From contig NZ_DGLI01000037.1 in the NCBI RefSeq assembly GCF_002387895.1, positions 62,001-126,000 of the forward strand: a DNA stretch of 64,000 nucleotides. Reading direction: 5' to 3'. Positions 42,764 through 51,391 of this stretch are shown here, piece after piece. Every line of letters begins with the position of its first letter. Within the stretch, counting starts at the first letter, position 1. The position numbers and the translations under genes were made by a program. The stretch comes from Clostridium sp. UBA4548 (GTDB taxonomy: Bacteria > Bacillota > Clostridia > Clostridiales > Clostridiaceae). The notes below the pieces were generated by a model. That model saw only the letters and a list, made by a program, of their open reading frames with translations. It did no database searches and had not been told where the DNA came from.

Positions 42764-42867
42764 TATAGGCTTTTGAGGTGAGTATGTATTTTTTCATCAT
42801 CAAAAGGCCTTAAGGGAACCAAGGTAGAGGTAAGGTATAAGGTAAGCCTTAAATTTGGTTTCCTATA
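42764..42867 (+). repeat. Two-hairpin intergenic repeat, copy B
   Basis: Forward copy just after the PlsY-like gene, with exact TATAGG/CCTATA ends. GGCTTTTGA pairs with TCAAAAGGCC, and GGAACCAA with TTGGTTTCC. It abuts the terminator hairpin that follows it, so here it is in a 3' untranslated position. Confidence 0.75.
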
Positions 42868-42913
42868 AAAAGAACTATTTCTTCATTTAAATTGTGAAGA
42901 AATAGTTCTTTTG
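42868..42913. terminator. Bidirectional terminator between PlsY-like and DUF2085 genes
   Basis: AAAGAACTATTTCTTC pairs perfectly with GAAGAAATAGTTCTTT (42,896-42,911) around an 11-base loop and is followed by T-rich sequence on both strands. The flanking genes converge. Confidence 0.85.
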
Positions 42914-43022
42914 TCATTTTATAACTAAGAAACTAGCCATTTAAATATCTTAAAACGCTCCTTTTGAATCTAATATAAAATAGTCATATGACTCAAATTC
43001 CCATTAGCATTTCAAAAGTATT

Positions 43023-43382
43023 TTAAGAACTAATTAACCGCTTTACAGCTTTCCCATGGGAATATCCAAGGGTGGCAATAGATCTTACAAGTAGAATAGT
43101 AGCCATACCGGCAAGAATCCCAGTTAAAAATCTTCTTGGGTTATTACTAATCCATTTGCCTTTATATTGACCTACCCCATCAATTAATAAAGGAATGAAA
43201 AACATAAGTACCATAAAAATATTACTTGAATAACCTATAATTAACCATAATAATCCTAAAAAGTAGCCTATTAGAATGCCAGTACAACGGGCACAAATAG
43301 GGAATTGTTTTCCTTTTATAAAAAAAGATCTTTCAGGTAATCTATGGCAAAAAAACATGTAGTGTAAAAGCTTATCCATCAT
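43023..43382 (-). CDS. DUF2085 membrane protein
   Basis: A 119-residue membrane protein with C-H-R-L-P near residue 12, ICARCTGILIGYFLGLLWLI (the C-A-R-C-T-G signature) and further helices LMFFIPLLIDGVGQY and FLTGILAGMATILLV. This is the DUF2085 pattern; the function is unknown. It lies six bases after the zinc-ribbon membrane protein gene on the same strand, so the two form a small operon. Confidence 0.85.
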   Translation of the reverse strand: MMDKLLHYMFFCHRLPERSFFIKGKQFPICARCTGILIGYFLGLLWLIIGYSSNIFMVLMFFIPLLIDGVGQYKGKWISNNPRRFLTGILAGMATILLVRSIATLGYSHGKAVKRLISS

Positions 43383-43388
43383 AGAATT

Positions 43389-43769
43389 TTAATAGTATAT
43401 ATCGGATGAAAATGAAAATGCCATTACTAAAAATATTATATAAATTACTACATATGCAACAATTCCACCAATCATCCAGTAACAGATTCGTTTTGAGCTA
43501 TTTGGTTTTTCATCTCTCCATAAAAAATAAAGAATAAGTCCAACAATAGGAAAACAGCAAGAAACTACCCCAGCAAAATTAGATGGGTTGTCCTTAGGAT
43601 TCATAGGTTGAGAGTTAAAATTAGTGCTATTAAAATTTGAATAGTTTGTTGACCCTGCAAATTGATTTGGCTGATTAAAACTAGTAGCTTCACTATTGAA
43701 GTTATTCCCACAGTTGCTACAGAATTTAGCATCATCATTTTGTTGAGCTCCACATTTTGAACAATGCAT
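43389..43769 (-). CDS. Zinc-ribbon membrane protein
   Basis: The start at 43,769 is chosen because GGGGAGGTG lies ten bases before it and because it gives the usual MHCSKCGAQQNDDAKFCSNC zinc-ribbon N-terminus (two C-x2-C pairs). After an N/S/F-rich linker (residues 25-60) come two membrane helices (VVSCCFPIVGLILYFLW and MIGGIVAYVVIYIIFLVMAF). Such proteins are common in Firmicutes; function unknown. Confidence 0.85.
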   Translation of the reverse strand: MHCSKCGAQQNDDAKFCSNCGNNFNSEATSFNQPNQFAGSTNYSNFNSTNFNSQPMNPKDNPSNFAGVVSCCFPIVGLILYFLWRDEKPNSSKRICYWMIGGIVAYVVIYIIFLVMAFSFSSDIYY

Positions 43770-43790
43770 ATTAAAAATACACCTCCCCAT

Positions 43791-44317
43791 TATAATTATC
43801 GGTCTATTTAATTATATATTTATAAACTTTATATAATTACTTAATATAAGTTGAAAATTTGTTACTATACCATGATATCAAAAATTATGCTAAGTTGAAT
43901 AGACTATATGTGCAAATTTTCAGTTTTTATTATATTTTTCATCTAAATATGCACAATAATGACGAAAGGGGTAAATAAAATGAAGTAGATAGTAGTTTGT
44001 GAAAGTCTACTTTTAGATATTGGTATTATTAAATTACTTGAGATATAATAATAATTAATACTTGTAATAATTACCTACATAAGGCTTTAAGCTATTAATC
44101 TTTATAAGTATCAAGTAGATGAAGTATAAATTAAATGCTTAGGTCATATTCAAAGACAGGTTAGAAACCTGGATAAAGTAGTGAATATCCATGGGTGTTA
44201 TAATTTGAAGAGCATTTTGAAAAATAAGAATAGAATACACTTTGAACTGATTAATTATACATAAATCAGTTCAATATTTTAAATATATAAGAAGTTTACA
44301 TAAAGGGAGTTGTTAAT
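43791..44317. other. Gene-free gap with a terminator-like hairpin
   Basis: No convincing gene. At 43,980 a good GAAAGGGG site precedes ATG AAG TAG, a start that stops after two codons, perhaps a dead gene start. At 44,244-44,272 GAACTGATT and AATCAGTTC form a hairpin followed by AATATTTT, just upstream of the DUF362 gene. Confidence 0.5.
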
Positions 44318-45346
44318 TTGAGTAAAGTATATTTTATTAAAAATTCAGAGTCTGATTATAATAAGCTTGGAAAAGATGCTTTGGAGCTATTGAAAAAGGT
44401 AGTGTTAGACACTGGACATAAGTTTGAAAAAGAAGTACCTATAAAGGTTCACTTTGGAGAAAAAGGAAACAAAACCTTTATTCCAGCAAAATGCTATGAT
44501 GAAACAATAAATTATTTAAAGGAAAATGGAGTAGCTCCAGCTTATATCGAAACTAATGTATTATATAGAGGATCAAGAACTACTACAGAGCTTCATCTTG
44601 AAACAGCAAAGGAGCATGGCTTCACACAAATTCCAATTATAATAGCAGATGGAGATATTGGAACAGAGTATAATGAAGTAGAAATAAATAAAGAATATAT
44701 AAATAAATGTAAAATAGGTAAAGGCTATGGAATGTTTAAACAGTTTATTGTTATGAGCCATTTCAAAGGACACGCAGAAGCAGGCTTTGGAGGCGCACTT
44801 AAGCAGCTTGCTATGGGCTTTGCTGCTAGAGGCGGAAAGTTAGAGCAGCATTCAGGTATATCCCCTCAGGTAGATGCTGAAAGATGTATAACTTGTGGTA
44901 TTTGTGTGAATAAGTGTAACTTTAATGCCATTGAAACTTCTGATGTTGCGGTAATCGATGAGAGTAAGTGCATTGGTTGCGCAGGATGTATTGCTGTTTG
45001 TCCACAGGGAGCAATTGAAAACACTTGGGGAGGGTCTCATTTTTTTGAAAAGCTTTCAGAGTATGCCTACGGAGCAGCAAAAGATAAGGACATCATATAC
45101 ATTACCTTCGTCCACAATATTACCAAGGAGTGCGATTGTGCTGGTACAGCCATGAAACCAATTGCTGCAAATATTGGTATTCTTGCTGGAAAAGATCCTG
45201 TTGCCTTAGATGCAGCATGTTTAGACTTAATCCAGAAAAATAGCGGACAAAAGCTTTTTGAAAAAGGCAGAGCTTCCCTTAAACATGCAGAAAAAATTGG
45301 ACTGGGGTCAAGGCAGTATGAAATTGTTGAAATAAACAATATATAG
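44318..45346 (+). CDS. DUF362 protein with two 4Fe-4S clusters
   Basis: TTG start at 44,318 after AAAGGGAGT. The 342-residue protein has the DUF362 domain on both sides of a ferredoxin insert: N-terminal VHFGEKGNKTFIPAKCYDET and VMSHFKGHAEAGFGGALKQL, then CITCGICVNKCNFNAI and CIGCAGCIAVCPQGAI (residues about 190-235, two C-x2-C-x2-C-x3-C sites), then the C-terminal AGKDPVALDAACLDLI. Proteins of this kind are cytosolic iron-sulfur proteins of unknown reaction, linked to redox metabolism. A decayed homologue lies on the other strand just downstream. Confidence 0.9.
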   Translation: MSKVYFIKNSESDYNKLGKDALELLKKVVLDTGHKFEKEVPIKVHFGEKGNKTFIPAKCYDETINYLKENGVAPAYIETNVLYRGSRTTTELHLETAKEHGFTQIPIIIADGDIGTEYNEVEINKEYINKCKIGKGYGMFKQFIVMSHFKGHAEAGFGGALKQLAMGFAARGGKLEQHSGISPQVDAERCITCGICVNKCNFNAIETSDVAVIDESKCIGCAGCIAVCPQGAIENTWGGSHFFEKLSEYAYGAAKDKDIIYITFVHNITKECDCAGTAMKPIAANIGILAGKDPVALDAACLDLIQKNSGQKLFEKGRASLKHAEKIGLGSRQYEIVEINNI

Positions 45347-45368
45347 TGGGTACAATTGAAGTTTTCAT

Positions 45369-45402
45369 ATGCTCCCTGTCAAGTAGACAGGGGGCATTTA
45401 TT
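45369..45402 (+). terminator. Rho-independent terminator after DUF362 gene
   Basis: ATGCTCCCTGTC pairs with GACAGGGGGCAT around AAGTA (45,369-45,397), followed by TTATTTT. Confidence 0.88.
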
Positions 45403-45450
45403 TTAAAGACGTTAAATTTTTATCCATTTATAGGTTTATAATGTGATAAT

Positions 45451-45637
45451 TTAAAGAGCTAATTCAATTTTTGCCATATTGTAAGGTTCTACTATCTCTT
45501 CTATACACAGTTTTTCTATTACTTTATCAATTACAGTAACACAAGTTTTATCTATAGCAACTGGATTAGTAGAAGCCAATACTTCTATAGCATCAATAAT
45601 GTTTAATTGTATAGATAAACTAATAATAATTATTGAC
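45451..45637 (-). pseudogene. DUF362 C-terminal remnant
   Basis: On the minus strand an open stretch ending at 45,451 translates as IDAIEVLASTNPVAIDKTCV then TVIDKVIEKL and IVEPYNMAKIELAL. Its S-T-N-P-V-A-I-D-K-T-C aligns with the A-G-K-D-P-V-A-L-D-A-A-C of the intact DUF362 gene next door. There is no start codon or ribosome site, and upstream the frame runs into A/T-rich sequence and a stop, so only the last ~50 codons of a former gene are left. Confidence 0.65.
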
Positions 45638-45730
45638 TAATATAAGTAAACCTTTATAATAGAAAATATATGTATAGAAAATATTCGTATGCGAAATATT
45701 ATTATAGAAAATATATTTACTAAATATTTT

Positions 45731-45833
45731 TATAGGAACTAGAATTAAGACTAAATTTATATGTAAAGTTTACCCTAGTTTCCTTAAGGCTTTTAAAGAA
45801 GTATATAATAAAATCCAGCATATAAGCCTATAG
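45731..45833 (-). repeat. Two-hairpin intergenic repeat, copy G
   Basis: Minus-strand copy between the DUF362 remnant and the MarR gene, pointing away from marR, with exact TATAGG/CCTATA ends. On the minus strand GGCTT pairs with AAAGCC and AGGAAACTAG with CTAGTTCCT; the second stem keeps pairing although its bases differ from those of copy B (AACCAA/TTGGTT). Confidence 0.75.
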
Positions 45834-45880
45834 TATATGGACTGTTTGGAACTTTACAATAAAGTAGGAGGAGTTATAGG

Positions 45881-46324
45881 ATGAAGGAAAGCAACGGACA
45901 AGCTGTTTCTAAGCTTCTAAGAGATATAAATTCATTAATTCAAGATAATTTTAAAGAACATTTTTGTGAGCTAGGACTTACCCCACCACAAATTATGGTT
46001 GCAGGAGTACTATGCAATAAAAAGTCCATGAAGATTAGCGAGATAAGTGAAAAAGTAAATTTATCCAACAGTACTGTATCTGGTATAGTTGATAGATTAG
46101 AGAAAGTAGATGTAGTAAGAAGAGTTAGAGATGCAAAGGATAGAAGAGTAGTAAGAGTAGAGCTTACTGATGAATTTGAAAATATAAATGTAGGGTTTCA
46201 TGATAAAATAAAAAGTTATTTTGAAGAACTTTTAAGTAACTGTAATAAGGAAAAGTGTAGAAAAATAATAGACGGATTAGAAATGCTAAAGGAAGTACTT
46301 GAAGGAAAAAGTAGAAATAATTAG
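45881..46324 (+). CDS. MarR family transcriptional regulator
   Basis: 147 residues after TAGGAGGAGTT. The winged helix is seen as PPQIMVAGVLCNKKSMKISE followed by KVNLSNSTVSGIVDRLEKVD (recognition helix about residues 62-80) and RRVRDAKDRRVVRVELTD (wing with the D-x-R-D/R-R motif). MarR proteins are dimeric repressors of export or stress genes and release DNA on ligand binding. It heads the export cluster that follows, so it likely controls it; the operator was not identified. Confidence 0.9.
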   Translation: MKESNGQAVSKLLRDINSLIQDNFKEHFCELGLTPPQIMVAGVLCNKKSMKISEISEKVNLSNSTVSGIVDRLEKVDVVRRVRDAKDRRVVRVELTDEFENINVGFHDKIKSYFEELLSNCNKEKCRKIIDGLEMLKEVLEGKSRNN

Positions 46325-46517
46325 GTTGCATGAAACATGGTAAAGCAAGTATTATAAAGTGATTTAACCTAAAGTTTAATTTAATACCATGCTTTGAAGT
46401 AATCCTATAAAAAAATATTAGGAAATTGATTTTAGTTAAGTCAAGTATCATAAGCAATTAAGTTATCTAGAAATTAGTTGGCTGCATGCCAATAAATTAA
46501 GTGAGGGGAATTTGAAA

Positions 46518-47819
46518 ATGAAGAGAAAAGGTTTAGTAATAACGGCAGTTATAATATTGCTTGCTGTAATATTTGGAGGAATAGCTTTTAAGGCAAAAGG
46601 AAATAAAGGAAAAGAAGTTACCCTACATAAGATTCAAAAGGGAGAGTTAAACTCTTACCTAGCTACCTCTGGTACAGTGAAGTCTAAAAATGTTAAAGAA
46701 TACTTTGGAAGTGGGCTTAAAATTAATAAAGTAAATGTAAAAGTTGGAGATGCTGTTAAAAAGGGTGATGCTCTTATAACTTACGATACATCTGATTTAA
46801 ATGTTCAGCTTAAACAGGCAGAAATCCAGCATAACAACGCAGTGTTACAAAAGCAGGATATAGTTAATCAAAAAAATAATTTAGAAGGAAAAGTTGCAGA
46901 ACTAAACAAGTTAATTAAACAACTCGAAAATAGCACCAGTAATCAAACCAACAATAGTACTGCACAGTTAGAAGATATAATTAAGGAGCTGCAAAATAAT
47001 CCTCAGCTTCAAACTAACATTGAAGATTTAAATAAGGTAATTGGCACACTACAAAATAATGCTAATCCCCAGAATAATGTTGAGCAATTAAAAGCTACAA
47101 GAGATCAATTAAAAGCACAAATTCCATCTTCTGAAAAGTTAAAGCAATTAGATAATTCAGTAGCTCTAGCTAAGACTTCCTTAGAAGCAGTTCAAAGTAA
47201 ATTTAATGCAGTGAAAGATGGAATAGTGGCGGACTTTGATGGTGTAATTACTTCTTTAAGTGGAACAGTAGGTGCAATGTCAACTCCAAATATGGCAGTA
47301 ATAACTCTTCAAGATTTAAATAGCCTTAAATTAACAATTTCACTAAATAAGTTTGATACAGAAAAAGTTAAGGTAGGACAAAATGCTGAAATAAAAAATA
47401 ATAATAAGGCGTACAGTGGCCAAGTGGCTTTTATTAGCCCATCAGCAAGTAAGCAGGGAAATGCAGCAATGGTAGCAGTAGGTGGAAGCAGTGAAGGAAA
47501 CTTAAGTGCAGATATTGATGTGCTAGAACCTGCGCCAGAGTTAAAAGTAGACTTTCAGGCAGATGTAAATATCTTAACTGGAACTGTGGCAGAGGCGCTA
47601 AAAGTTCCAATTGAAGCACTGGTTACTGAAAAGGATGGAAAGAATTTTGTATTTGTAGTTGAAGGTGGCTTAGCAAAAAAGAAGGAAGTAAAGGTTGGGC
47701 TTCAATCAGATACAGAAATGCAAATAGTTGAAGGCTTAGGAGAAAATGAAGCAATAATTTTAAATACCACAGATTTAAAAGATGGAGATAAGGTTATAGA
47801 AAGTCAGAAGGAGGAATAG
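46518..47819 (+). CDS. MacA-like efflux periplasmic-adaptor-type protein
   Basis: ATG at 46,518 follows GAGGGGAA; the TTG at 46,512 is too close. The 433-residue protein has one N-terminal membrane anchor (GLVITAVIILLAVIFGGIAF), a split lipoyl/HlyD domain (VKVGDAVKKGDALITYDTSD then VADFDGVITSLSGTVGAMST) around a coiled-coil insert of about 130 residues with Asn/Gln-rich segments, and a beta-barrel domain (KVKVGQNAEIKNNNKAYSGQ). In Gram-positives such adaptors work on the outer face with an ABC exporter. The ABC genes follow directly (2-base gap). Confidence 0.9.
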   Translation: MKRKGLVITAVIILLAVIFGGIAFKAKGNKGKEVTLHKIQKGELNSYLATSGTVKSKNVKEYFGSGLKINKVNVKVGDAVKKGDALITYDTSDLNVQLKQAEIQHNNAVLQKQDIVNQKNNLEGKVAELNKLIKQLENSTSNQTNNSTAQLEDIIKELQNNPQLQTNIEDLNKVIGTLQNNANPQNNVEQLKATRDQLKAQIPSSEKLKQLDNSVALAKTSLEAVQSKFNAVKDGIVADFDGVITSLSGTVGAMSTPNMAVITLQDLNSLKLTISLNKFDTEKVKVGQNAEIKNNNKAYSGQVAFISPSASKQGNAAMVAVGGSSEGNLSADIDVLEPAPELKVDFQADVNILTGTVAEALKVPIEALVTEKDGKNFVFVVEGGLAKKKEVKVGLQSDTEMQIVEGLGENEAIILNTTDLKDGDKVIESQKEE

Positions 47820-47821
47820 TT

Positions 47822-48514
47822 ATGGTTGAAGTTAAGGACCTAGTAAAGATATATTCCACTGGTGAACTAAAATTTACAGCCTTAAGAAGTGTTAGCCTTA
47901 AAATTGAACAAGGAGAATTTACTTCCATTATGGGGCCCTCTGGATCAGGAAAATCTACTCTCATGAATATTTTAGGGTGCTTAGATAAATTAGATGGTGG
48001 AAAATATTTGTTAAATAACAAGGATATCTCTCAGCTGAAGGATGATGAACTTGCACGTATAAGAAATAAGGAAATTGGATTTGTTTTTCAAGCTTTTAAT
48101 CTTCTACCAAGAATGACTATTCTTGAAAATGTGGAGCTTCCAATGACTTATGCAGGAGTATCACCAAAGGAAAGAAGAGAAAAGGCCCTTCTTGCTTTAA
48201 AGAGAGTTGGTCTTGAAGATAGAGTTAAACATAAGCCAAATGAAATTTCAGGAGGTCAAAAGCAAAGGGTTGCCATTGCTAGAGCAATAGTAAATAATCC
48301 TTCTGTTATTATGGCCGATGAACCTACAGGAAACTTAGACTCTAAATCTACAGAAGAAATTCTACGGATATTCCAAGGATTAAATAATGAGGGAGCTACT
48401 ATTATTATGGTTACCCATGAGCCAGATGTAGCTCAATATACAAAGAGAATTGTACGTTTTCGTGATGGAGAAATAGTTTCCGATGAAAATGTGAAAAATA
48501 GAATTTTATTGTAG
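47822..48514 (+). CDS. MacB/LolD-type ABC exporter ATPase
   Basis: 230 residues with Walker A IMGPSGSGKSTLMN, Q-loop FVFQAFNLLP, signature EISGGQKQRVAIA, Walker B VIMADEPTGNLD and switch MVTHEPD. The length and TGNLDSKS motif fit the MacB/LolD/FtsE class that drives mechanotransmission through an FtsX-like permease rather than a channel. Operon with the adaptor and permease. Confidence 0.93.
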   Translation: MVEVKDLVKIYSTGELKFTALRSVSLKIEQGEFTSIMGPSGSGKSTLMNILGCLDKLDGGKYLLNNKDISQLKDDELARIRNKEIGFVFQAFNLLPRMTILENVELPMTYAGVSPKERREKALLALKRVGLEDRVKHKPNEISGGQKQRVAIARAIVNNPSVIMADEPTGNLDSKSTEEILRIFQGLNNEGATIIMVTHEPDVAQYTKRIVRFRDGEIVSDENVKNRILL

Positions 48515-48525
48515 GAGGGGATACC

Positions 48526-49734
48526 ATGAACCTTATAGAAAACTTTAAAATGGCCCTAGATAGTATCATAGCAAATAAAATGAGATCCTTTCTTACAATG
48601 CTAGGAATTATTATAGGAATCAGCTCAGTTATAGCTATTGTTTCTCTTGGTCAGGGAGGACAAAAAACTATAACCAGTGAGTTTGAGAAAATTGGTTCTT
48701 CTAGTGTTACTATTAGCGTAAGGACTGCAAATGCTAGCACTAGTGATTATATTACTGAAGAGGATGTAAGTCAGATTAAAGAAAGACTTCCTATGGTAAA
48801 GTATGCTACTCCTGTACTACAAAAGAGAGGTAGTATAATTTCTGAGAAGGCATCGAAATCCGTTGTTCTAATTGGTGGAAGTGAGGACCTAAAGCAGCTT
48901 CAAAACATTGAAATGCTCTATGGAAGGTATTATAATGCCAGTGAAACCTTAGAAGGAAAAGCAGTAGCTATAATTGATCAAGTTTCTGCAAAGGCTTTAT
49001 TTGGTTATGAGGATGCAGTAGGTAAGGTTGTAACTGTTGGGCCTAAAACTGGTACGAAGAAAGCTACAATTATTGGGATAAGTAAAAGTCAATTTGATAC
49101 CTTTGGTATGAGTGATGAAAATATGCCTGTAATGGCTTATGTTCCAACACGTTTTGTAATGCAACTATTTCCAAATGACACTTTGATTAGTAGTGTTATG
49201 ATAACTTCAGATGATAAAAAAAATATAGAAGCTGCAGGAATTACCACCATAAAGTTATTAGAAAATAGACATGGAAATAGAGAAAGAGAAATATATAAAG
49301 CTGAGAATGTTTTAAAACAACTTGACCAAGTTAATAAAGTTCTTGGAATCTTTACAGCTTTTATTGGAGCTGTAGCAGCTATATCCTTAATTGTTGGAGG
49401 CATAGGGGTTATGAATATAATGCTGGTGTCAGTAACAGAGCGTACAAGGGAAATTGGGATTAGAAAAGCCATTGGAGCTACAACTAAAACCATTTTACTT
49501 CAATTTCTAACTGAGTCAGTAATCATTACCCTTATTGGAGGAATAATTGGGATGATACTAGGAATAACTTTAGCTTATGGACTTGGAACCTTTGCTAATA
49601 TTACCCCAGTAGTATCTCCTACGGTTATTATAGGAACAATAATTTTCTCCTCTGCGGTTGGAATATTTTTTGGGATTTATCCAGCTAAGAAAGCAGCAGA
49701 TTTAGATCCAATTGAAGCTTTAAGATATGAGTAG
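48526..49734 (+). CDS. MacB-type ABC exporter permease (FtsX-like)
   Basis: 402 residues after TAGGAGGGGA. It begins with a helix preceded by KMALDSIIANKMRSFLTMLG, has a large extracellular MacB_PCD domain (about residues 45-240), and ends with three helices of the FtsX fold (VNKVLGIFTAFIGAVAAISL, GIGVMNIMLVSVTERTREIG, ESVIITLIGGIIGMILGITL). The T-E-R-T-R-E-I-G-I-R-K-A-I-G-A loop is a family hallmark. With the adaptor and ATPase it should export a peptide, lipid or drug across the envelope. Confidence 0.93.
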   Translation: MNLIENFKMALDSIIANKMRSFLTMLGIIIGISSVIAIVSLGQGGQKTITSEFEKIGSSSVTISVRTANASTSDYITEEDVSQIKERLPMVKYATPVLQKRGSIISEKASKSVVLIGGSEDLKQLQNIEMLYGRYYNASETLEGKAVAIIDQVSAKALFGYEDAVGKVVTVGPKTGTKKATIIGISKSQFDTFGMSDENMPVMAYVPTRFVMQLFPNDTLISSVMITSDDKKNIEAAGITTIKLLENRHGNREREIYKAENVLKQLDQVNKVLGIFTAFIGAVAAISLIVGGIGVMNIMLVSVTERTREIGIRKAIGATTKTILLQFLTESVIITLIGGIIGMILGITLAYGLGTFANITPVVSPTVIIGTIIFSSAVGIFFGIYPAKKAADLDPIEALRYE

Positions 49735-49821
49735 GATTTCACTTTGAAATAGGAATTAAGTACAATAAAATTTCTAATATTAATTTTTTTAAAGTTCATT
49801 TCAGATTTAAATAAGAACTAA

Positions 49822-49868
49822 AATAGCCCGCAGAATTAAGCCTACTAAGGTTAATTCTGTGGGCTATT
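49822..49868 (+). terminator. Strong terminator of the MarR-export operon
   Basis: AATAGCCCGCAGAATTAA (49,822-49,839) pairs with TTAATTCTGTGGGCTATT (49,851-49,868), an 18-bp stem with one G-T pair, followed by ATATAC. The rest of the gap up to the tRNA promoter at 50,100 shows nothing else. Confidence 0.85.
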
Positions 49869-50099
49869 ATATACTTATATTGATAAAGAAACTCAAAGTT
49901 CTATGTATAAAAAAATATAATTGATAAGCTTGCAGGAGGTTATTATGCTTATTAATTTTTAAGAATGCTTATTTTAGGAAACTATTTTCAGAAGGAATAG
50001 TTTAACTAGGTTAGCTACATAAAAAACTATAAAACGATACTATTAAACATTTATTTTATCAATAAATAAAAATCCATATATTAGATATTAAAATAGTTA

Positions 50100-50128
50100 T
50101 TTACATATATGTATCTAAGTAGTACAAT
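50100..50128 (+). promoter_or_regulatory. Promoter of tRNA-Lys pair
   Basis: TTTACA (50,100-50,105) and TACAAT (50,123-50,128) are exactly 17 bases apart and end 21 bases before the first tRNA. Confidence 0.7.
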
Positions 50129-50149
50129 GTATTTGTATTTAAAACTTGT

Positions 50150-50225
50150 GTGCCATTAGCTCAGTTGGTAGAGCACTTGACTCTTAATCAAGGGGCCCAG
50201 GGTTCGAGCCCCTGATGGCGCACCA
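50150..50225 (+). tRNA. tRNA-Lys (anticodon CTT)
   Basis: A 76-base cloverleaf: acceptor GTGCCAT with ATGGCGC (one T-G pair), D arm with AGCTCAGTTGGTAGAGC, anticodon stem CTTGA/TCAAG with loop CTCTTAA (anticodon CTT, reading AAG), T arm CAGGG/CCCTG with TTCGAGC, and an encoded 3' CCA. First of two tandem copies. Confidence 0.97.
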
Positions 50226-50232
50226 TATATTT

Positions 50233-50308
50233 GTGTCATTAGCTCAGTTGGCAGAGCACTTGACTCTTAATCAAGGGGTCCAGGGTTCGAACCCCTGATG
50301 ACGCACCA
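50233..50308 (+). tRNA. tRNA-Lys (anticodon CTT), second copy
   Basis: 76 bases, seven bases after the first copy, with the same anticodon and encoded CCA. It differs at five positions; two of them (C4 to T and G69 to A) exchange a C-G for a T-A pair in the acceptor stem, so folding is preserved. Confidence 0.97.
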
Positions 50309-50349
50309 AAATACCTTAAGGCTGTTAAAAAGCTTTAAGGTATTTTTTT
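50308..50349 (+). terminator. Terminator after the tRNA genes
   Basis: AAATACCTTAAGGCT pairs with AGCTTTAAGGTATTT and is followed by TTTTTTA, closing the tRNA transcript. Confidence 0.85.
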
Positions 50350-50590
50350 ATGCTGTAAATCTGATTGTAGGGAGCAGAAAAACTCATTTCCCCATGAAAA
50401 GTTTTGTAAAGTAAAAATCATTTGTGATTACTTCTTATAAACATGTCAATAATTATAAAGATAACAACGTTATAAATTAAGATAACTATTAGATTTAGCT
50501 GATGCTACAAGGGTTAGACATAAGTCTATAGCTAAGGGAATATTTATCAATTCGAAATAAAAGAAATCGTATAGATATTAGGAGGATTTT

Positions 50591-51232
50591 ATGAGAGTAC
50601 CTAATCACATTGGAATAATTCCAGATGGCAATAGAAGATGGGCAGAAAACAAAGGATTTGGAAGAGAAAAGGGGTATGTGGCAGGAATTGATCCAGGGTT
50701 AATTCTATTTAAGTTGTGCCAAAGTGCAGGAGTAAAAGAAGTGACCTACTATGGCTTCACTGTTGATAATACTAAAAGACCAACTGAACAAAGGGAAGCT
50801 TTCACAGAAGCCTGCATTAATGCAGTTAAGATTCTTGCTAATGAAGATGCAGAGTTATTAGTTATAGGAAATACAAGGTCTCCTATGTTTCCAGAGGAGC
50901 TAATCCCATATACTACAAGAAAGGTTTTTGGAAAAGGTGGTATTAAAGTGAATTTTCTAGTTAATTATAGCTGGAAATGGGATTTAGATGAACTTAAAAA
51001 ATCCACCTCTAAAAGTAATAATATAGCTAATCAAATCCAATCCAATGACATTTCAAGGGTGGACTTAATAATTCGTTGGGGAGGAAGAAGAAGATTAAGT
51101 GGTTTTCTTCCAGTTCAATCCATATACTCTGATTTTTACGTTATAGATGAGTACTGGCCAGACTTTAAGCCACAACATTTTTATGATGCTATAAGTTGGT
51201 ATGAAGAACAAGACATAACCCTTGGAGGTTAA
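50591..51232 (+). CDS. Atypical cis-prenyltransferase (UppS-like)
   Basis: 213 residues after TAGGAGGATTTT. HIGIIPDGNRRWAENKGFGR carries the signature with the catalytic Asp12 and the diphosphate-binding residues, and a C-terminal DLIIRWGGRRRLSGFLPVQS followed by YVIDEYWPDF matches the family end. Compared with E. coli UppS (I-R-T-G-G-E-H-R-I-S-N-F) the Mg-coordinating Glu is replaced by Arg, and the protein is ~40 residues short. It should still condense isopentenyl diphosphate in cis, but probably makes a shorter or different product than the wall carrier lipid. A desaturase gene follows. Confidence 0.85.
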   Translation: MRVPNHIGIIPDGNRRWAENKGFGREKGYVAGIDPGLILFKLCQSAGVKEVTYYGFTVDNTKRPTEQREAFTEACINAVKILANEDAELLVIGNTRSPMFPEELIPYTTRKVFGKGGIKVNFLVNYSWKWDLDELKKSTSKSNNIANQIQSNDISRVDLIIRWGGRRRLSGFLPVQSIYSDFYVIDEYWPDFKPQHFYDAISWYEEQDITLGG

Positions 51233-51391
51233 TAGATAAGTTATGGCTATTTAATAAGAGGTTTTATAACTTGGTAAAAATCTGGAGCTTACCAGCCTAA
51301 TGTTTATCAGCTATTTATATAAGATGTTTTATGACTAACTGGTTGTTTCAGGAAATGATATTTTTAAAAGTCTTTGAGGAGATGGAGAAAT

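Noticed and set aside
43980..44060. Dead gene start (GAAAGGGG, ATG AAG TAG, then a short open stretch)
   Set aside because: Only about 20 codons follow the stop and they match no family I recognise; noted in the gap entry but not called a pseudogene.
45655..45730. Repeated TATAGAAAATAT units and a palindrome AATATTCG/CGAAATATT as a MarR operator
   Set aside because: It is over 150 bases from the marR start with a repeat copy between, and the sequence is A/T rich enough for this to be chance.
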